Below are positions 1 through 9,507 of a stretch of 64,000 nt of DNA, in pieces. Position numbers and translations under genes: made by a program. The DNA is from an uncultured Clostridia bacterium (GTDB lineage Bacteria; Bacillota_A; Clostridia; TANB77; CAG-508). Under the pieces are notes generated by a model, which had not been told where the DNA came from, did no database searches, and was given only the letters and a program-made list of their open reading frames with translations. The stretch lies in assembly GCA_947624715.1 (NCBI GenBank), contig CANQLO010000003.1, forward strand, positions 30,940 to 94,939. The letters run 5' to 3'. Position 1 is the first letter of the stretch, and each line of letters begins with the position of its first letter.

Positions 1-656
1 ATTCGTTTGTATATTTATATCTGCTTTCAAATATATTTTCGACTACTACTGATGTCCCTTTTGCTATACATAGCATACTTGTAAATACCGATTGCATATC
101 TGTTGGAAATCCTGGATAAGGCATTGTTTTTATATCTACTGCTTTTAATTTTTTAGGGCTTTCTATTATTATACTATTATTATCTATTTTAAATTTACAA
201 CCACATTCTTCTAACTTATTAATTACTGGTACAATATGTTCTGTTTTTATATTATTTAACTCTAAAGTTCCTTCTGTTGCTGCAGTCATGCAAAGTAAGG
301 TTCCAGCCTCTATTCTATCTGGCATTATATTGTAACTAACATCTTTTAATTTTTTTACTCCTATTATTCTTATTACATTAGTTCCTGCACCTTGTACCTT
401 TGCTCCCATTTTGTTTAAAAAATTTTGTAAGTCTTGTATTTCTGGTTCCATTGCAGCATTAGTAAGAATAGTTTCTCCGCTCAGCAAATACAGATGCTAA
501 AATAATATTTTCTGTTGCTCCAACAGATGGGAAATCTAAATGTATTTCATTTCCAATTATTTTATCACATTTGCATTTAATATATCCAGCCTCTTCCTCC
601 ATTTCTACACCTAATCTTTTTAGTGCTTTTAAATGTAAATCTATTGGTCTTGACCC
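1..656 (-). pseudogene. murA: murA 3' part (UDP-GlcNAc enolpyruvyltransferase), separated from its 5' part and running off the window
   Basis: This is the middle and C-terminal part of MurA, the first committed enzyme of peptidoglycan synthesis. The reverse strand reads GGCDIGSRPIDLHLKALKRL, then a SVGATENIILASVFAE stretch, then MPDRIEAGTLLCMTAATEG, all typical MurA motifs. The 5' part lies 11.4 kb away at 12017-12373; the serine-recombinase element sits between them. An in-frame CGG (C at 479) follows GAG. Dropping that C reads GAG GGA GAA and continues as EGETILTNAAMEPEIQ, matching the family. Without the skip the frame is lost. The gene continues beyond base 1. Many Bacillota have two murA copies, so loss of this one may be tolerated. 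Confidence 0.88.
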
Positions 657-665
657 AATATCACA
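657..665. other. attachment-site core, left junction
   Basis: The plus strand has AATATCACA at the murA/element junction, matching AATATCGCA at 12020-12028 with one mismatch. The core encodes the CDI residues of MurA. It also overlaps the last codons of the recombinase gene, whose stop TGA lies inside it, so excision would change the recombinase's 3' end as well as repair murA. Confidence 0.7.
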
Positions 666-2304
666 TCCTCCTGTTTGTGATAGTTTGTGGGTACATAAAT
701 TTCAAATGGAAGGCTATACCACCATTTTCGTACAATTCATTATACATCATATCATTTAAGTTATACAAGTCTTTTTCTTCTTTTGTTATTTCATTTTTGT
801 CAAATACAACTATTTTATCAAAAATTAAAGATAATTCTTCTTTTGTGAGTCCATTTTTCTTAATATCTTCTATTGCTTTAAATATTAAATCTTCTTTATC
901 TTCTAATTTATTTAAAGTATTGAATTTGCTTTCTACTTCTTGCATTCTTTCTTTTTCATATTTTATCTTTTTTTCTAGTTCTTGCTTTTTATCTTTGTAT
1001 ATAAATTCTGGTATTAGGTCATTTAACTTGTCCTCGTATACCTGTTTAAATTGTTTTTCTAATTTTTCTAAAGTTTGTTTCGATTTGTTTAAGTCCTTTT
1101 CAAGTGATGATTTATTAGTTGATATTGCTTTTGTGTTATCCATTACGAAACTTTTAAATTCCGGATTACTTACTAAATTATCTATATAGCTATTAACAAT
1201 TTGGTCTAGATATTCTATTCTCATTCTGTGTGGTGTGCATCCATAATTTGGTCTAATATCTTTTATTGCGCCTTCATTACTATATTTTTTGCATAAATAA
1301 CTATCTGGTCTTTTTCGTGTACCTGATGTTCCTTTTCTTTTATACATTGGAGTTCCACATCTTCCACAATATAGAAGTCCTGAATATAAATTGTTTTCTG
1401 TATCTACAAATTTGAATCCGTTATTGTATTTGTCACTTTCCTTTTTTCTTTTCTTTCGTATTTTTTGCACTTTTTCAAATAGTTCTTTATCTATAACCCC
1501 CTCATGATGATTTTCAATTATTGTCCACTCTTGCTTAGGCTTTACTCTTGTTTTTTTAGATTTAAAACTTAATTTTTCTGTATGTCCTCCAACATAGTCT
1601 CCAGTATATCTTCTATCATCTAAAATTCTAACAATGTGTTGTGCTTTCCAATTTGCTGTTTGTTTTGCATTTATAAATCCTCTAGCTTGAGATGGTGTTG
1701 GTATTCCTTTTTTATTTAAATAAGTTGCTATTTTTTGATATCCCCAACATTTAGAATATAATTCAAATATTTCTTTTACAACGGCGGCAGTTTCTTCATT
1801 TATAACTAATCTCTTTCCATCTTTGTTATATCCATAAATTGCTTTTACAAGTAAATCTCCTTCTTCAATTTTGTGTCTTAAATTTCTTCTAATATTTTTA
1901 CTATCATCTCTTGCCCTTCTTTCATTAAACCATGCATATAATCCAAACATTTCCTCATTGTATTGCTCGTCTTCAAATATTATTTCAACATCTTGATCTT
2001 CTAAATATTCTACAAATTCTAATGCTTCCCTTTGATTTCTTCCAAGCCTTGCAGAATTTTTAAAAACTATTACATCTATTTCTTTTTTTCTTGCTCTTTC
2101 TTTTATATCATCAAATCTACTAAAGTCTGTTCCACTTTTGTCATCGTCCATTATAATATCTACAATGTTGGTATATCCATGACTTCTGCAGTATTTTACA
2201 AGTAGATCCCTTTGTGTTTCTATTCTTTCATAATTTTCTCCATAGTCGTCTCTGCTTTCTCTGCAATAGATTACTACTCTTTTTTCATTATTTTGTTTTT
2301 GCAT
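661..2304 (-). CDS. large serine recombinase (integrase/excisionase of the murA element)
   Basis: The 547-residue protein has an N-terminal resolvase domain (VVIYCRESRDD near residue 10 with the catalytic Ser, then NSARLGRNQREALEF), a Recombinase domain (ELYSKCWGYQKIATYLNKKG, near 185-205), a zinc ribbon (CGRCGTPMYKRKG with later Cys residues) and a long C-terminal coiled coil (about 400-480). This is the usual order and length for large serine integrases. It catalyses site-specific integration by a Ser-DNA covalent intermediate; its target here is murA, to which it lies adjacent. The ATG is preceded by GGAGG. It contains no in-frame CGG. The C-terminus ends inside the attachment core. Confidence 0.95.
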   Translation of the reverse strand: MQKQNNEKRVVIYCRESRDDYGENYERIETQRDLLVKYCRSHGYTNIVDIIMDDDKSGTDFSRFDDIKERARKKEIDVIVFKNSARLGRNQREALEFVEYLEDQDVEIIFEDEQYNEEMFGLYAWFNERRARDDSKNIRRNLRHKIEEGDLLVKAIYGYNKDGKRLVINEETAAVVKEIFELYSKCWGYQKIATYLNKKGIPTPSQARGFINAKQTANWKAQHIVRILDDRRYTGDYVGGHTEKLSFKSKKTRVKPKQEWTIIENHHEGVIDKELFEKVQKIRKKRKKESDKYNNGFKFVDTENNLYSGLLYCGRCGTPMYKRKGTSGTRKRPDSYLCKKYSNEGAIKDIRPNYGCTPHRMRIEYLDQIVNSYIDNLVSNPEFKSFVMDNTKAISTNKSSLEKDLNKSKQTLEKLEKQFKQVYEDKLNDLIPEFIYKDKKQELEKKIKYEKERMQEVESKFNTLNKLEDKEDLIFKAIEDIKKNGLTKEELSLIFDKIVVFDKNEITKEEKDLYNLNDMMYNELYENGGIAFHLKFMYPQTITNRRM

Positions 2305-2445
2305 GATATACCTCCAATTTACTATATTTAAACCAATGTATCAATAACATTTTATTTTTGTGTCGTTTTATTGTTGCTATTATACGTTAAAAGTTCCAAA
2401 ATTTCAAGTTATTTACTTAAAAATTTTAGAACTTTTTATTTGTAA

Positions 2446-3280
2446 CTACTTTCTTTTCTTTTTATTGTGTGCTATACTAATTATACTTACAATTAATATT
2501 ATTATAGTTCCTAACATTATATATGGTAAATTATTATCCTTTGTATTGGTTCCGTATATCTTCATTTCCATTATTGTCCATATTATTTTTTTCATCACTC
2601 CAAATGCCAAGTTTATTATTTTTAGCCATTTCTTCACTTTCTTGTAATGTTCCTGCATATTTATAATTATTTTGTAACATATAATTCTCAGCTAGTCCAT
2701 TCTCCACTAAAAGATTTTGCAACAATTCATCATCTACCCATATCCAAGCTAAGTATCTATCATATTTATCTTTTTCATTTGATGAGCTATCAAATTCTAG
2801 TTCAATTTTATTTGCATTTTGGAGTTTCTCTTTCGTAAAATTACTTGCTTCTTTTCCCCAAGCTTCCTCACCAATCTCTGGATCTACTGTTTCTTTTGTA
2901 TTTATTCCTAAAAATCTCACAGTAACTTGCTCTCCATTCATTTCAAATTTTGCAGTATCTCCATCAACTGTTGAAACTAATTTTACTTTTACTTTATTTG
3001 TACTATTTCCAGTATTATTTTCTATTTTGTTAAAATTCTCATCATAATACACAGCTGGAGCTATAATAATCCATTTTTGATTTTCTTCATCCCATTTTAC
3101 TTGATGATAATGGACTATTCCATCTTCTTTGTGATAGCCATAATATTTTCCATTATATTCAGTTATGTATTTTGAATTTTTATCTTTCCAACCTGTAATA
3201 TTACCACCGTGTGCTAAACTTATATTAGATATACTCATTATTAATATTACAATAATCACTATATTTTTTAACTTTTTCAT
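2446..3280 (-). CDS. thermonuclease-like (SNase) nuclease with C-terminal membrane anchor, made only by CGG skip
   Basis: ATG at 3280 follows AGGTGG. The protein begins with a signal peptide, then has a short domain (AHGGNITGWKDKNSKY) and a staphylococcal-nuclease fold with KVKLVSTVDGDTAKFEM, VRFLGINTKE, DKYDRYLAWIWVDDELLQN and LVENGLAENY. These carry the usual Asp, Arg and Glu catalytic residues. In the zero frame it ends in DIRNQYKG. An in-frame CGG (C at 2554) follows ATA; dropping C reads GGA ACC AAT and continues into a hydrophobic helix (YIMLGTIIILIVSIISIAH) and a KKKRK tail, a plausible sortase-independent anchor. The skip therefore decides between a secreted and a membrane-held enzyme. 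The skipped reading gives 277 residues. Confidence 0.82.
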
Positions 3281-3321
3281 TGTTACCACCTAAAAAAATT
3301 ATATCATAAGGAGGATTTATT

Positions 3322-3903
3322 TTGAACGATTTTTTAAACTTTTCATTAAATAGCTTAAATTTACTAGATAATCAAATTCATGATAAAATACAAGGCAGTT
3401 TTATTGATAATTTTATTCACGAATTACAAGATTATTTAGAATTGCAAACTAACAATAAAATATTAGAAAACTTGCCAAAGAATACCAACCTTCATTTTGC
3501 AAAATTTGAAGGTGATTATGCAGTTTGTTTTGATTATTCAGCTAAAACTATATATAATATTCCTAAATCTTATATAAATGGAAATACTCCTGAAGTTGGA
3601 GATGCAATAAAAATTGTATCTCCTAAAGATTTTCGTGTAGATTATACAGGAATACCAGCAAGTCCAAACAATATCAATAGTCTTTTAAATGAATGTAGTT
3701 ATGATTTTCTTTCTTCAAAAATAAATGTCTTGCCAGAATATTATCAAATTTCTGATATTGGTGTAGATTATGCTGTTTGTAAAAACATTAATACCAATAA
3801 AACAGAAAATATTCCCATAGATGATGTTCCTAAAGGTGCTAAAAATGGAGATACTTTAATGTATAAAAATGGAGAATTTATTAAAAAAAATAACAATGCT
3901 TAA
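3322..3903 (+). CDS. protein with two DUF3006-like segments
   Basis: TTG start at 3322 follows AAGGAGG. The 193-residue soluble protein holds two similar segments, FEGDYAVCFDYSAKTIYNIP and IGVDYAVCKNINTNKTENIP, each followed by a Gly-Asp turn (VGDAIKI; NGDTLMYKNG). The pattern D-Y-A-V-C...N-I-P...G-D is what DUF3006 proteins show. DUF3006 genes often neighbour secreted nucleases or metallo-beta-lactamase hydrolases, and this one is divergent from the SNase gene with only about 40 bp between, so a functional pair is plausible. Function is unknown. Confidence 0.65.
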   Translation: MNDFLNFSLNSLNLLDNQIHDKIQGSFIDNFIHELQDYLELQTNNKILENLPKNTNLHFAKFEGDYAVCFDYSAKTIYNIPKSYINGNTPEVGDAIKIVSPKDFRVDYTGIPASPNNINSLLNECSYDFLSSKINVLPEYYQISDIGVDYAVCKNINTNKTENIPIDDVPKGAKNGDTLMYKNGEFIKKNNNA

Positions 3904-3935
3904 GGGTAAGTATATTTTTCTACTTGCTTGATATC

Positions 3936-3972
3936 ATTTTAACACCTTCCTGATGTTGGAAAGGTGTTTTTA
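3936..3972. terminator. hairpin between convergent genes
   Basis: AACACCTTCC and GGAAAGGTGTT form a stem, followed by a T-run on the plus strand and flanked by A/T on the other. It lies at the 3' ends of the convergent DUF3006-like and Bro-N genes and could serve both. Confidence 0.7.
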
Positions 3973-4812
3973 TTGTTCCGTACCAGAATTTAACTTTCTT
4001 ATATCTTTAGCATTTTTATCCGATACAACCTTTTTTCCTGTTTTTCTTTCTAGTTGTTCTCTTGCAATTCTTGCAATGTTACCACCTTCTTTAACAGAAT
4101 CTTCTGCTTCCTTAAACCCTTTTTCTTTTTTGCTTTTTGAAATTTCTGTAGAAGATGTTTCTGCTAACATATTTAAAACTAATTCCATATTTGTCATATT
4201 ATCTCGTAAATTTTCCTTTTTCAATCCTTTTAAATTTTTATATTCTTTTACTGAATAACCACTCCAAGCCTGTGTTAGAATATTTGTTAATATTGCAAAA
4301 TCTCTGCCTGATTCTATTCCTTTTTCTTTTAATTCATCAGTAAATTCTTTTCTAATATCAATTGTTTTTAATCTTTGATTTATCCATTCCTCTGAATATC
4401 CTTTTTTTCTGTATATATCCAATGCTCTATTAATTGCTATTTCTGGGTCATATGCTTCATCTATTCTTTCTTTTCCTACTTGTGCCAACCACAATTTAAA
4501 AGGTTCTGCTTTCTTAGAAGGAATTGATTGAATTAATCTTAAAATTTGCTCTATATTAGCCACATCAGTTAATCTTAATTTCCCATCATATGCTATCATT
4601 TTCAACTGGTTACAATTTGTAACCGTTTCATTTCCCTCCGTTAATAGTCTATTTTTTAACACTTTCCAATAAGTTCTTGCTTTTTGATAATCATTCTCTG
4701 TTAAAACAGCAACAACATCTACTACTGAAAAATACCATTTTTCTTCTTCTTCATCCCATTTAACTCTAATCTTTTTATCTTCAAATAATTTTAATTCATT
4801 ATCTTGTCCCAT
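3970..4812 (-). CDS. Bro-N domain protein (phage antirepressor / DinD-like)
   Basis: I place the start at ATG 4812 (GQDNELKLFEDKKIRVKWDE), which has GAGAGG upstream, rather than the in-frame ATG at 4908. The N-terminus has the BRO fold signature WYFSVVDVVAVLTENDYQKA with YWKVLKNRL and later LRLTDVANIEQILRLIQSIP. The C-terminal half resembles DNA-damage-inducible DinD-type proteins (FAILTNILTQAWSGYSVKEY, then NLRDNMTNMELVLNMLAE). Such proteins are common in phages and integrative elements, where they act in regulation. Its presence fits the mobile-element context. Confidence 0.8.
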   Translation of the reverse strand: MGQDNELKLFEDKKIRVKWDEEEEKWYFSVVDVVAVLTENDYQKARTYWKVLKNRLLTEGNETVTNCNQLKMIAYDGKLRLTDVANIEQILRLIQSIPSKKAEPFKLWLAQVGKERIDEAYDPEIAINRALDIYRKKGYSEEWINQRLKTIDIRKEFTDELKEKGIESGRDFAILTNILTQAWSGYSVKEYKNLKGLKKENLRDNMTNMELVLNMLAETSSTEISKSKKEKGFKEAEDSVKEGGNIARIAREQLERKTGKKVVSDKNAKDIRKLNSGTEQ

Positions 4813-4937
4813 TTTATACCTCTCTTTCTCAAGTTGTTTAGAAATTGCCAGCAACTCAAAATATTTTTTATTTCTTCTATTTATATCATATTTGCAACTA
4901 TTTTTCAATACTTTTTGCGAAACTTTGTTCTTATTTT

Positions 4938-5102
4938 TTATTTATATTTTTGTTTTATTCTATCAGAAATAATATCGGTGAATACCTGTTTATAATCTTG
5001 AACATCACCATCATTTGATCTTGGACAAATAAATACTGCAAATGGTAATTTATCTTTTATCTTTTTATCTTTATTATCCTTTGCCTTTTCCAGAGTATTC
5101 AC
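4938..5102 (-). pseudogene. 3' remnant of an unrecognised gene in a 630-bp stretch without intact genes
   Basis: Between the Bro-N gene and 5448 the only coding-like piece is a 54-codon reverse-strand ORF. It reads KDKLPFAVFICPRSNDGDVQ then YKQVFTDIISDRIKQKY and a stop. A stop codon lies directly upstream of its possible GTG start, so it looks like the tail of a decayed gene. I cannot assign a family. The rest of 5103-5447 is AT-rich and shows no clear gene. Confidence 0.4.
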
Positions 5103-5447
5103 CTACCTTTCCATCTTTAAATTATATTGCTTTAATCTTTGTCCTTATTACTAAAAGCTACAAGTGGTAAATACCCATATGAGATTTGCCCTCATTCCTG
5201 CTTTACAGAACTGTCCCTTTACATCACGTTAGCCAGACAGAAGTTTCATTATTTGTACTTGCAACTTGTTATTCAATTTTCAATGTGCTATAAATAGAAA
5301 ATAGCTATATTAATGTTTTATTTTCTATCTTGATAAATTGATTATAAGATGCTAAAATACTATTGTAAATAGATTTTAACAAGTCTATAGATAACTTAAA
5401 AATTAAAATATCTATATTCTATTTTTTTAAGTGGAGGAAATATTGAT

Positions 5448-6741
5448 ATGGTAACGAATTTCGCAATTAACAATAACAAAATTATTATAAAGAATAATCG
5501 GAGAATATTTTGGTGCAACTCGTGATTTTGAATATGATATTGGAAATAAATTATATGAATTTGCAATAATGGAATACTCTGACTTTGATAAATTGAAAAA
5601 AATTTATACACAATTGATAGAACTTATATGTACTGCTAAAGAAGCAAATACTATTGATGAAAAAATGGATTGTTTCTTTAAAATGTTTCAAATAGTTAGA
5701 GCATGTTTGGAATTTTCTCCATATACTCATTTCTATACACAAGTTTTAATAGATATAATTGTAAAAACATATAATACCAAAGTATTTAGATCAGACCTAT
5801 TATTTAAATCTGAAATTGGTGTTTTTATTGAAAATCCTAAATACTCTCCTAATGAAGTGTTTGAAAACTGGGAAGAAAATGAATACACTATTCAACTTAT
5901 TATGCACGAATTTACTCAAGAAATAGATAAGATATCAAGTAAAAAGCATAACGAATATATGAAATTTTTTGAAGAAATAAGAGATTTACTTGTCCAAAAT
6001 TTTATGGAGAAAAAGGCTGATTTAAAAGAAAGATTAGAACGAATTAATAAATATTCTAATAACTCTATTGTAAGAAATTTAAGTACAGAAGAAAAACTTT
6101 ATCTATATGAAGCAAAAAGAGTTTTTGATATACACTATGTTAATACTAATCCTGCTCATAGTATTTTTTTAGATACCAAATTTAAAACAAAATATATATG
6201 TGATGAAGAATTATCGCTTAAAGAAAAAAGATTAGATATAGAAGATATTGTTAGACTAATGAAAGAAAAAAATCTTAAAGTTCAAGAAGTTTATGAGTTA
6301 CAAAGTACAGAAGAACAAATTAGATTTGAGTTATTTAAAATAATTCAAAATAATTTTACTATCAATAAATGTGAAAATTGTGGAAGATTATTTATACCAA
6401 CTACTACAAGCAATAATCCAAATCAAAAAGGTAGGAATGACCAAAAATATTGCAATAATTTATATTTAGATACAGGAAAAACTTGTAGAGAAATTGGAGC
6501 TTTAAATAAGCAAAAAGAAAAAATTAAAAATAGTCTAATTTTAAAAGAATATACTAGAGAATATAAAAGGATGCATGGATTACATTATAATCACACAAAA
6601 GTTTTTAAAGAAAAGCAATTTAAAGAATGGTCTAGAAAAGCTAGAAATTTAAGAGATACATATACAGATGAACAATTAGAAAATTTTAAAATAGAGTTGA
6701 ATAAACTAAGTAGTATATATTTGACATTGATTAAAATATGA
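5448..6741 (+). CDS. DUF6076-like protein with C-terminal zinc finger (CGG skip near N-terminus)
   Basis: ATG 5448 follows GTGGAGG. Codon 18 is an in-frame CGG (C at 5499) after AAT AAT. Dropping C gives GGA GAA TAT TTT GGT and joins the long downstream frame, which otherwise would have to start at an internal ATG (5569) with no good ribosome-binding site. With the skip the protein has 430 residues. The C-terminal quarter has CENCGRLFIP, NDQKYCNNLY, TGKTCREIGA, a Cys4-type zinc finger typical of DUF6076 proteins of Clostridia. Function is unknown. This is one of only two plus-strand genes showing the skip, which matters for ruling out a strand artefact. Confidence 0.78.
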
Positions 6742-6804
6742 CGTACTCCCTAAAAATAAATTATAATTAGATAAAACTTTAATTACTTTTCTCATAAAAA
6801 CATT

Positions 6805-6843
6805 AACAACGGAGAGACTGTTCTTATTCTCTCCGTTGTTCTA
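6805..6843 (+). terminator. rho-independent terminator
   Basis: AACAACGGAGAGA and TCTCTCCGTTGTT form a perfect stem followed by a short T-rich tract, 60 bp after the DUF6076-like gene. Confidence 0.85.
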
Positions 6844-6852
6844 TTTATTATG

Positions 6853-7332
6853 TTAATAACCAATTTCCTTCATAATGTCTTTTACTGTATCTTTGTAGGT
6901 TTCATCTACATCAATATAAACTAATGTATTATCTATTCTTGAAACATATTTATATTTTCCATTAGTCGTTAAAGAATATGTAGCATAATTGTTCATGCTT
7001 ACTGTTGAAGAAGTAGAAGCATTTGTTTTTTGTGATTCAAATTTTGTTTTATTTGTATTATACATACTTATCGCATTTTCTTCATTAGATAATTCATAAA
7101 ACTCTATTTGGTAACCACTTTTTTGTGCTGCATAAGATTTTGTCATTAAACTTCCATATTGTGAAAATTGGCTTGTAGTATCAGTCATTATATAACCTTT
7201 ACTCTCCATTGTTGTATTAAATGTATCTGCTGTTATAGGTGTTTTTTCTTTATTTAGAGAACTAAATACTACTAAAACTATACCAACTATAACTACTGCT
7301 ATTATTCCAATTATTATTAAAGCCTTTTTCAT
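6853..7332 (-). CDS. small membrane-anchored protein of unknown function
   Basis: The 159-residue protein has an N-terminal hydrophobic helix (ALIIIGIIAVVIVGIVLVVF) and an extracytoplasmic Ser/Thr-rich domain with no motif I recognise. The start ATG has GGAGG 8 bp upstream. It lies in the mobile element beside two further membrane proteins, and its upstream 60 bp are duplicated at 8053-8112. Confidence 0.6.
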   Translation of the reverse strand: MKKALIIIGIIAVVIVGIVLVVFSSLNKEKTPITADTFNTTMESKGYIMTDTTSQFSQYGSLMTKSYAAQKSGYQIEFYELSNEENAISMYNTNKTKFESQKTNASTSSTVSMNNYATYSLTTNGKYKYVSRIDNTLVYIDVDETYKDTVKDIMKEIGY

Positions 7333-7340
7333 ATTTTACA

Positions 7341-7400
7341 CCTCCTTTCGCAAATTTAATATTATACTATATATTTATTTTTTATTTCCAAATAATATTG
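7341..7400. repeat. 60-bp direct repeat, copy 1 (copy 2 at 8053-8112)
   Basis: Both copies read CCTTTCGCAAATTTAATAT, then ATACTATATATTTATTTTTT, and end near AATATTGAAAT with few differences. Copy 2 spans the 3' end of the DUF3592 gene and the ribosome-binding region of the next gene, so copy 1 carries a dead duplicate of that gene's tail. This points to a past tandem duplication of small membrane-protein genes. Confidence 0.75.
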
Positions 7401-7559
7401 AAATACACATATCGTTAATATTACTAGGTTTAGTAAATATAATAAACATTTTTTCCCAACTATGTTAAAATTTATTAGATTTAGGAATTATTCCTTCCAA
7501 TCTTATGAGTAAAATTTAATATTATTTTTAAAAATGCAATATACTTCCTTAAGTATATT

Positions 7560-8039
7560 TTATTGAATTTCCTTATTAAATTCTTCAACTTGTCTCATCA
7601 CATATTCCATAACATTTTCATTGTTAATATAATAATCAATTATTTCAGAATCTTTTTCTGTAAATATATTTATTTCATTTTTATCTTCAGTAAATCCTTC
7701 AGTAAATAGAAGTCGATAAAGCTCTTCATCATTTTTATTATAGAAAATAAAACTATATGGTTCTACTCCAGTTGCATCATCAGAAATGGATAAATTATGT
7801 TGTTCTATTGAATTATTATCTATATTATTTAATATTTTTGAAAGTTGATTATCTAATTTTTTATTTTCGTTACCATAACTTAATTCAATATAACTAACAT
7901 CTGTCATTTCTTTTAGAAAAGCAGATTTATCTTGATTCGATTTATTTTGTTTATTGCTTTTAGAAAAGCATAAAATTAATATTAATAAAAGTATTAATAT
8001 TATAAATAAGCATATAATAATGTTTTTTTTCTTTACCAT
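7560..8039 (-). CDS. small membrane-anchored protein of unknown function
   Basis: The start is taken at ATG 8039 (MVKKKNIIICLFIILILLL), preceded by AAAGGGG. About 159 residues: one N-terminal membrane helix and a polar extracytoplasmic domain. Its size and topology resemble the protein at 6853-7332, but I see no clear sequence identity. The gene follows the DUF3592 gene closely, suggesting co-transcription. Confidence 0.6.
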   Translation of the reverse strand: MVKKKNIIICLFIILILLLILILCFSKSNKQNKSNQDKSAFLKEMTDVSYIELSYGNENKKLDNQLSKILNNIDNNSIEQHNLSISDDATGVEPYSFIFYNKNDEELYRLLFTEGFTEDKNEINIFTEKDSEIIDYYINNENVMEYVMRQVEEFNKEIQ

Positions 8040-8084
8040 AATATTTTTACACCCCTTTCGCAAATTTAATATAATACTATATAT

Positions 8085-8774
8085 TTATTTTTTATTTCCA
8101 AACAATATTGAAATTACACATATTATTAATATTATTATAAAACAAGTAATAAAATTAGCTTTAGTAAATATAAGTGCAATTACACAAAAGAAAACTATAC
8201 AATAAAAAACATATTTAAATCTATTTTTTTCTTGCCATTCTACTTCTTTTTTATATTTTTCATCGTTTTGACATTTTACAGAATCACTTAATTTTTTTAT
8301 TCTTTTAAAATCTGTTGCTAATGCTCTCCCCTCTGGCAATACATATACCGTTACATCAAGCGAGCTTAAATATATAAATGGATTTCCATTTACGCTTTCA
8401 GTGGTAAACTGCTCAATTTTATTTGAATATGGATTTTTAAATTCAACTATAAGATATATTATCTCATACCAATTATCCTTAGGTATCAAACCTGGATATC
8501 CTTTTACTACTTTAATATCTTTAATTATTCCTTTTGTTTTTGTGCCATTTTTCATAAAATATTTATATTTTTTTTTAATTTTTAGCGTTTTTATCGCAAA
8601 TCCTACATATATTAATGTTATAATCCCCAAAATTCCCATAGTTGTTTTAAAATCAGAAACAAAATAACCTACCAAAAATAAAAAAACAAAAAATACTATT
8701 GCCCATTTAGTAAAATTTTCGTTTAAAAAACTCCATACCTCATTAATGTATCTAAATTTAACTTTTATTAACAT
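8085..8774 (-). CDS. DUF3592-like membrane protein
   Basis: The 229-residue protein has two N-terminal membrane helices (WAIVFFVFLFLVGYFV and MGILGIITLIYVGFAI), a soluble beta-rich domain with KTKGIIKDIKVVKGYP, and two C-terminal helices. The central part (short helix pair, then G-x-I and a predicted beta barrel ending VTVYVLPEGRALATDF) is like DUF3592 proteins. The ATG overlaps the end of a small upstream reading frame. Function is unknown. Confidence 0.6.
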   Translation of the reverse strand: MLIKVKFRYINEVWSFLNENFTKWAIVFFVFLFLVGYFVSDFKTTMGILGIITLIYVGFAIKTLKIKKKYKYFMKNGTKTKGIIKDIKVVKGYPGLIPKDNWYEIIYLIVEFKNPYSNKIEQFTTESVNGNPFIYLSSLDVTVYVLPEGRALATDFKRIKKLSDSVKCQNDEKYKKEVEWQEKNRFKYVFYCIVFFCVIALIFTKANFITCFIIILIICVISILFGNKK

Positions 8775-9030
8775 TTAAATTCCTCCTTGTAAAACTCCTA
8801 ATAACAGAATTGTAAAAGAAGCAATTGCAAATAAAGCCCATAGCACATTTAGTATTGTATAAACTTTCGCCTTGCTTATTTTCATATATCTTTCGTCAAT
8901 AAGTTGAAGTTTTGTTATCCTTATTCCTAGATAATTCTTATCTACATAAGCTATTTTAATACTTGTCCATACTAGTATTCCTTCTTTGACTATTACTTTG
9001 CAAGATTGGGATATAATAATTCTTTTTTCC
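8775..9030 (-). pseudogene. remnant of a small membrane protein gene
   Basis: A reverse-strand frame reads VKEGILVWTSIKIAYVDKNY, then LGIRITKLQLIDERYMKISK and a membrane helix ending LLGVLQGGI, with its stop touching the DUF3592 start. There is no good start codon upstream; the only ATG would give 36 residues. It is probably the 3' end of a decayed gene, although a short membrane peptide is possible. The rest of the gap to 9206 is AT-rich promoter-like DNA. Confidence 0.4.
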
Positions 9031-9206
9031 CATCTTGACTAGTATTATCATAATATAAAATATATTTTTTTGCAATACATTTTCGGGTTTTATTTAGATA
9101 TATCTTAATAAGTTTTAATGGTATTAAGTTATTTATACTTTAACTTTATAATTTATATATAAATAATTTTTATATTATCAAGTAACATAAAAGGGAGGAA
9201 ACTACT

Positions 9207-9470
9207 ATGACTTCAATGGAATTAGTTGGACTTAATACAAAATGGTATAGATATCAAAATAATCTAACTCAAGAACAATATGCCAACAAAACAAAATTTA
9301 AGATGGCATATATAAGTGTTATTGAAACTGGAAATGCTAATTTAACTTGTAAAAATATAGATTTTGTTGCAAAATCTTTCAATATAAAACCAGAATTATT
9401 ATTTAATGAAAAAACTGCTAAACTTGCTCAAAAGTTACCTACTAGAGTTGATATGTATAAAAGGAAATAA
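9207..9470 (+). CDS. XRE-family helix-turn-helix regulator
   Basis: The 87-residue protein is one HTH_3 domain: LGLNTKWYRYQNNLTQEQYA-type start, then FKMAYISVIETGNANLTCKN and FNIKPELLFN. GGGAGG precedes the ATG. It is divergent from membrane-protein remnants and convergent with the relaxase gene, the usual place for an element's repressor. No in-frame CGG. Confidence 0.8.
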   Translation: MTSMELVGLNTKWYRYQNNLTQEQYANKTKFKMAYISVIETGNANLTCKNIDFVAKSFNIKPELLFNEKTAKLAQKLPTRVDMYKRK

Positions 9471-9497
9471 ACCATTTTAAATTTATTTCCTTTTATT
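9459..9497. terminator. hairpin at the end of the HTH gene
   Basis: AAAAGGAAATAAA and TTTATTTCCTTTT pair, with a T-rich tail on the plus strand. It overlaps the last codons of the HTH gene and lies between two convergent genes, so it may act in both directions. Confidence 0.7.
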
Positions 9498-9507
9498 TTA
9501 GTTCAAA

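Noticed and set aside
571..1189. Plus-strand open frames over the recombinase and murA
   Set aside because: They are shadows of well-supported minus-strand genes, with hydrophobic low-complexity translations and no ribosome-binding sites.
7341..8112. Insertion sequence bounded by the 60-bp direct repeats
   Set aside because: No transposase or inverted termini; the second copy is the end of a gene, so tandem gene duplication explains it better.
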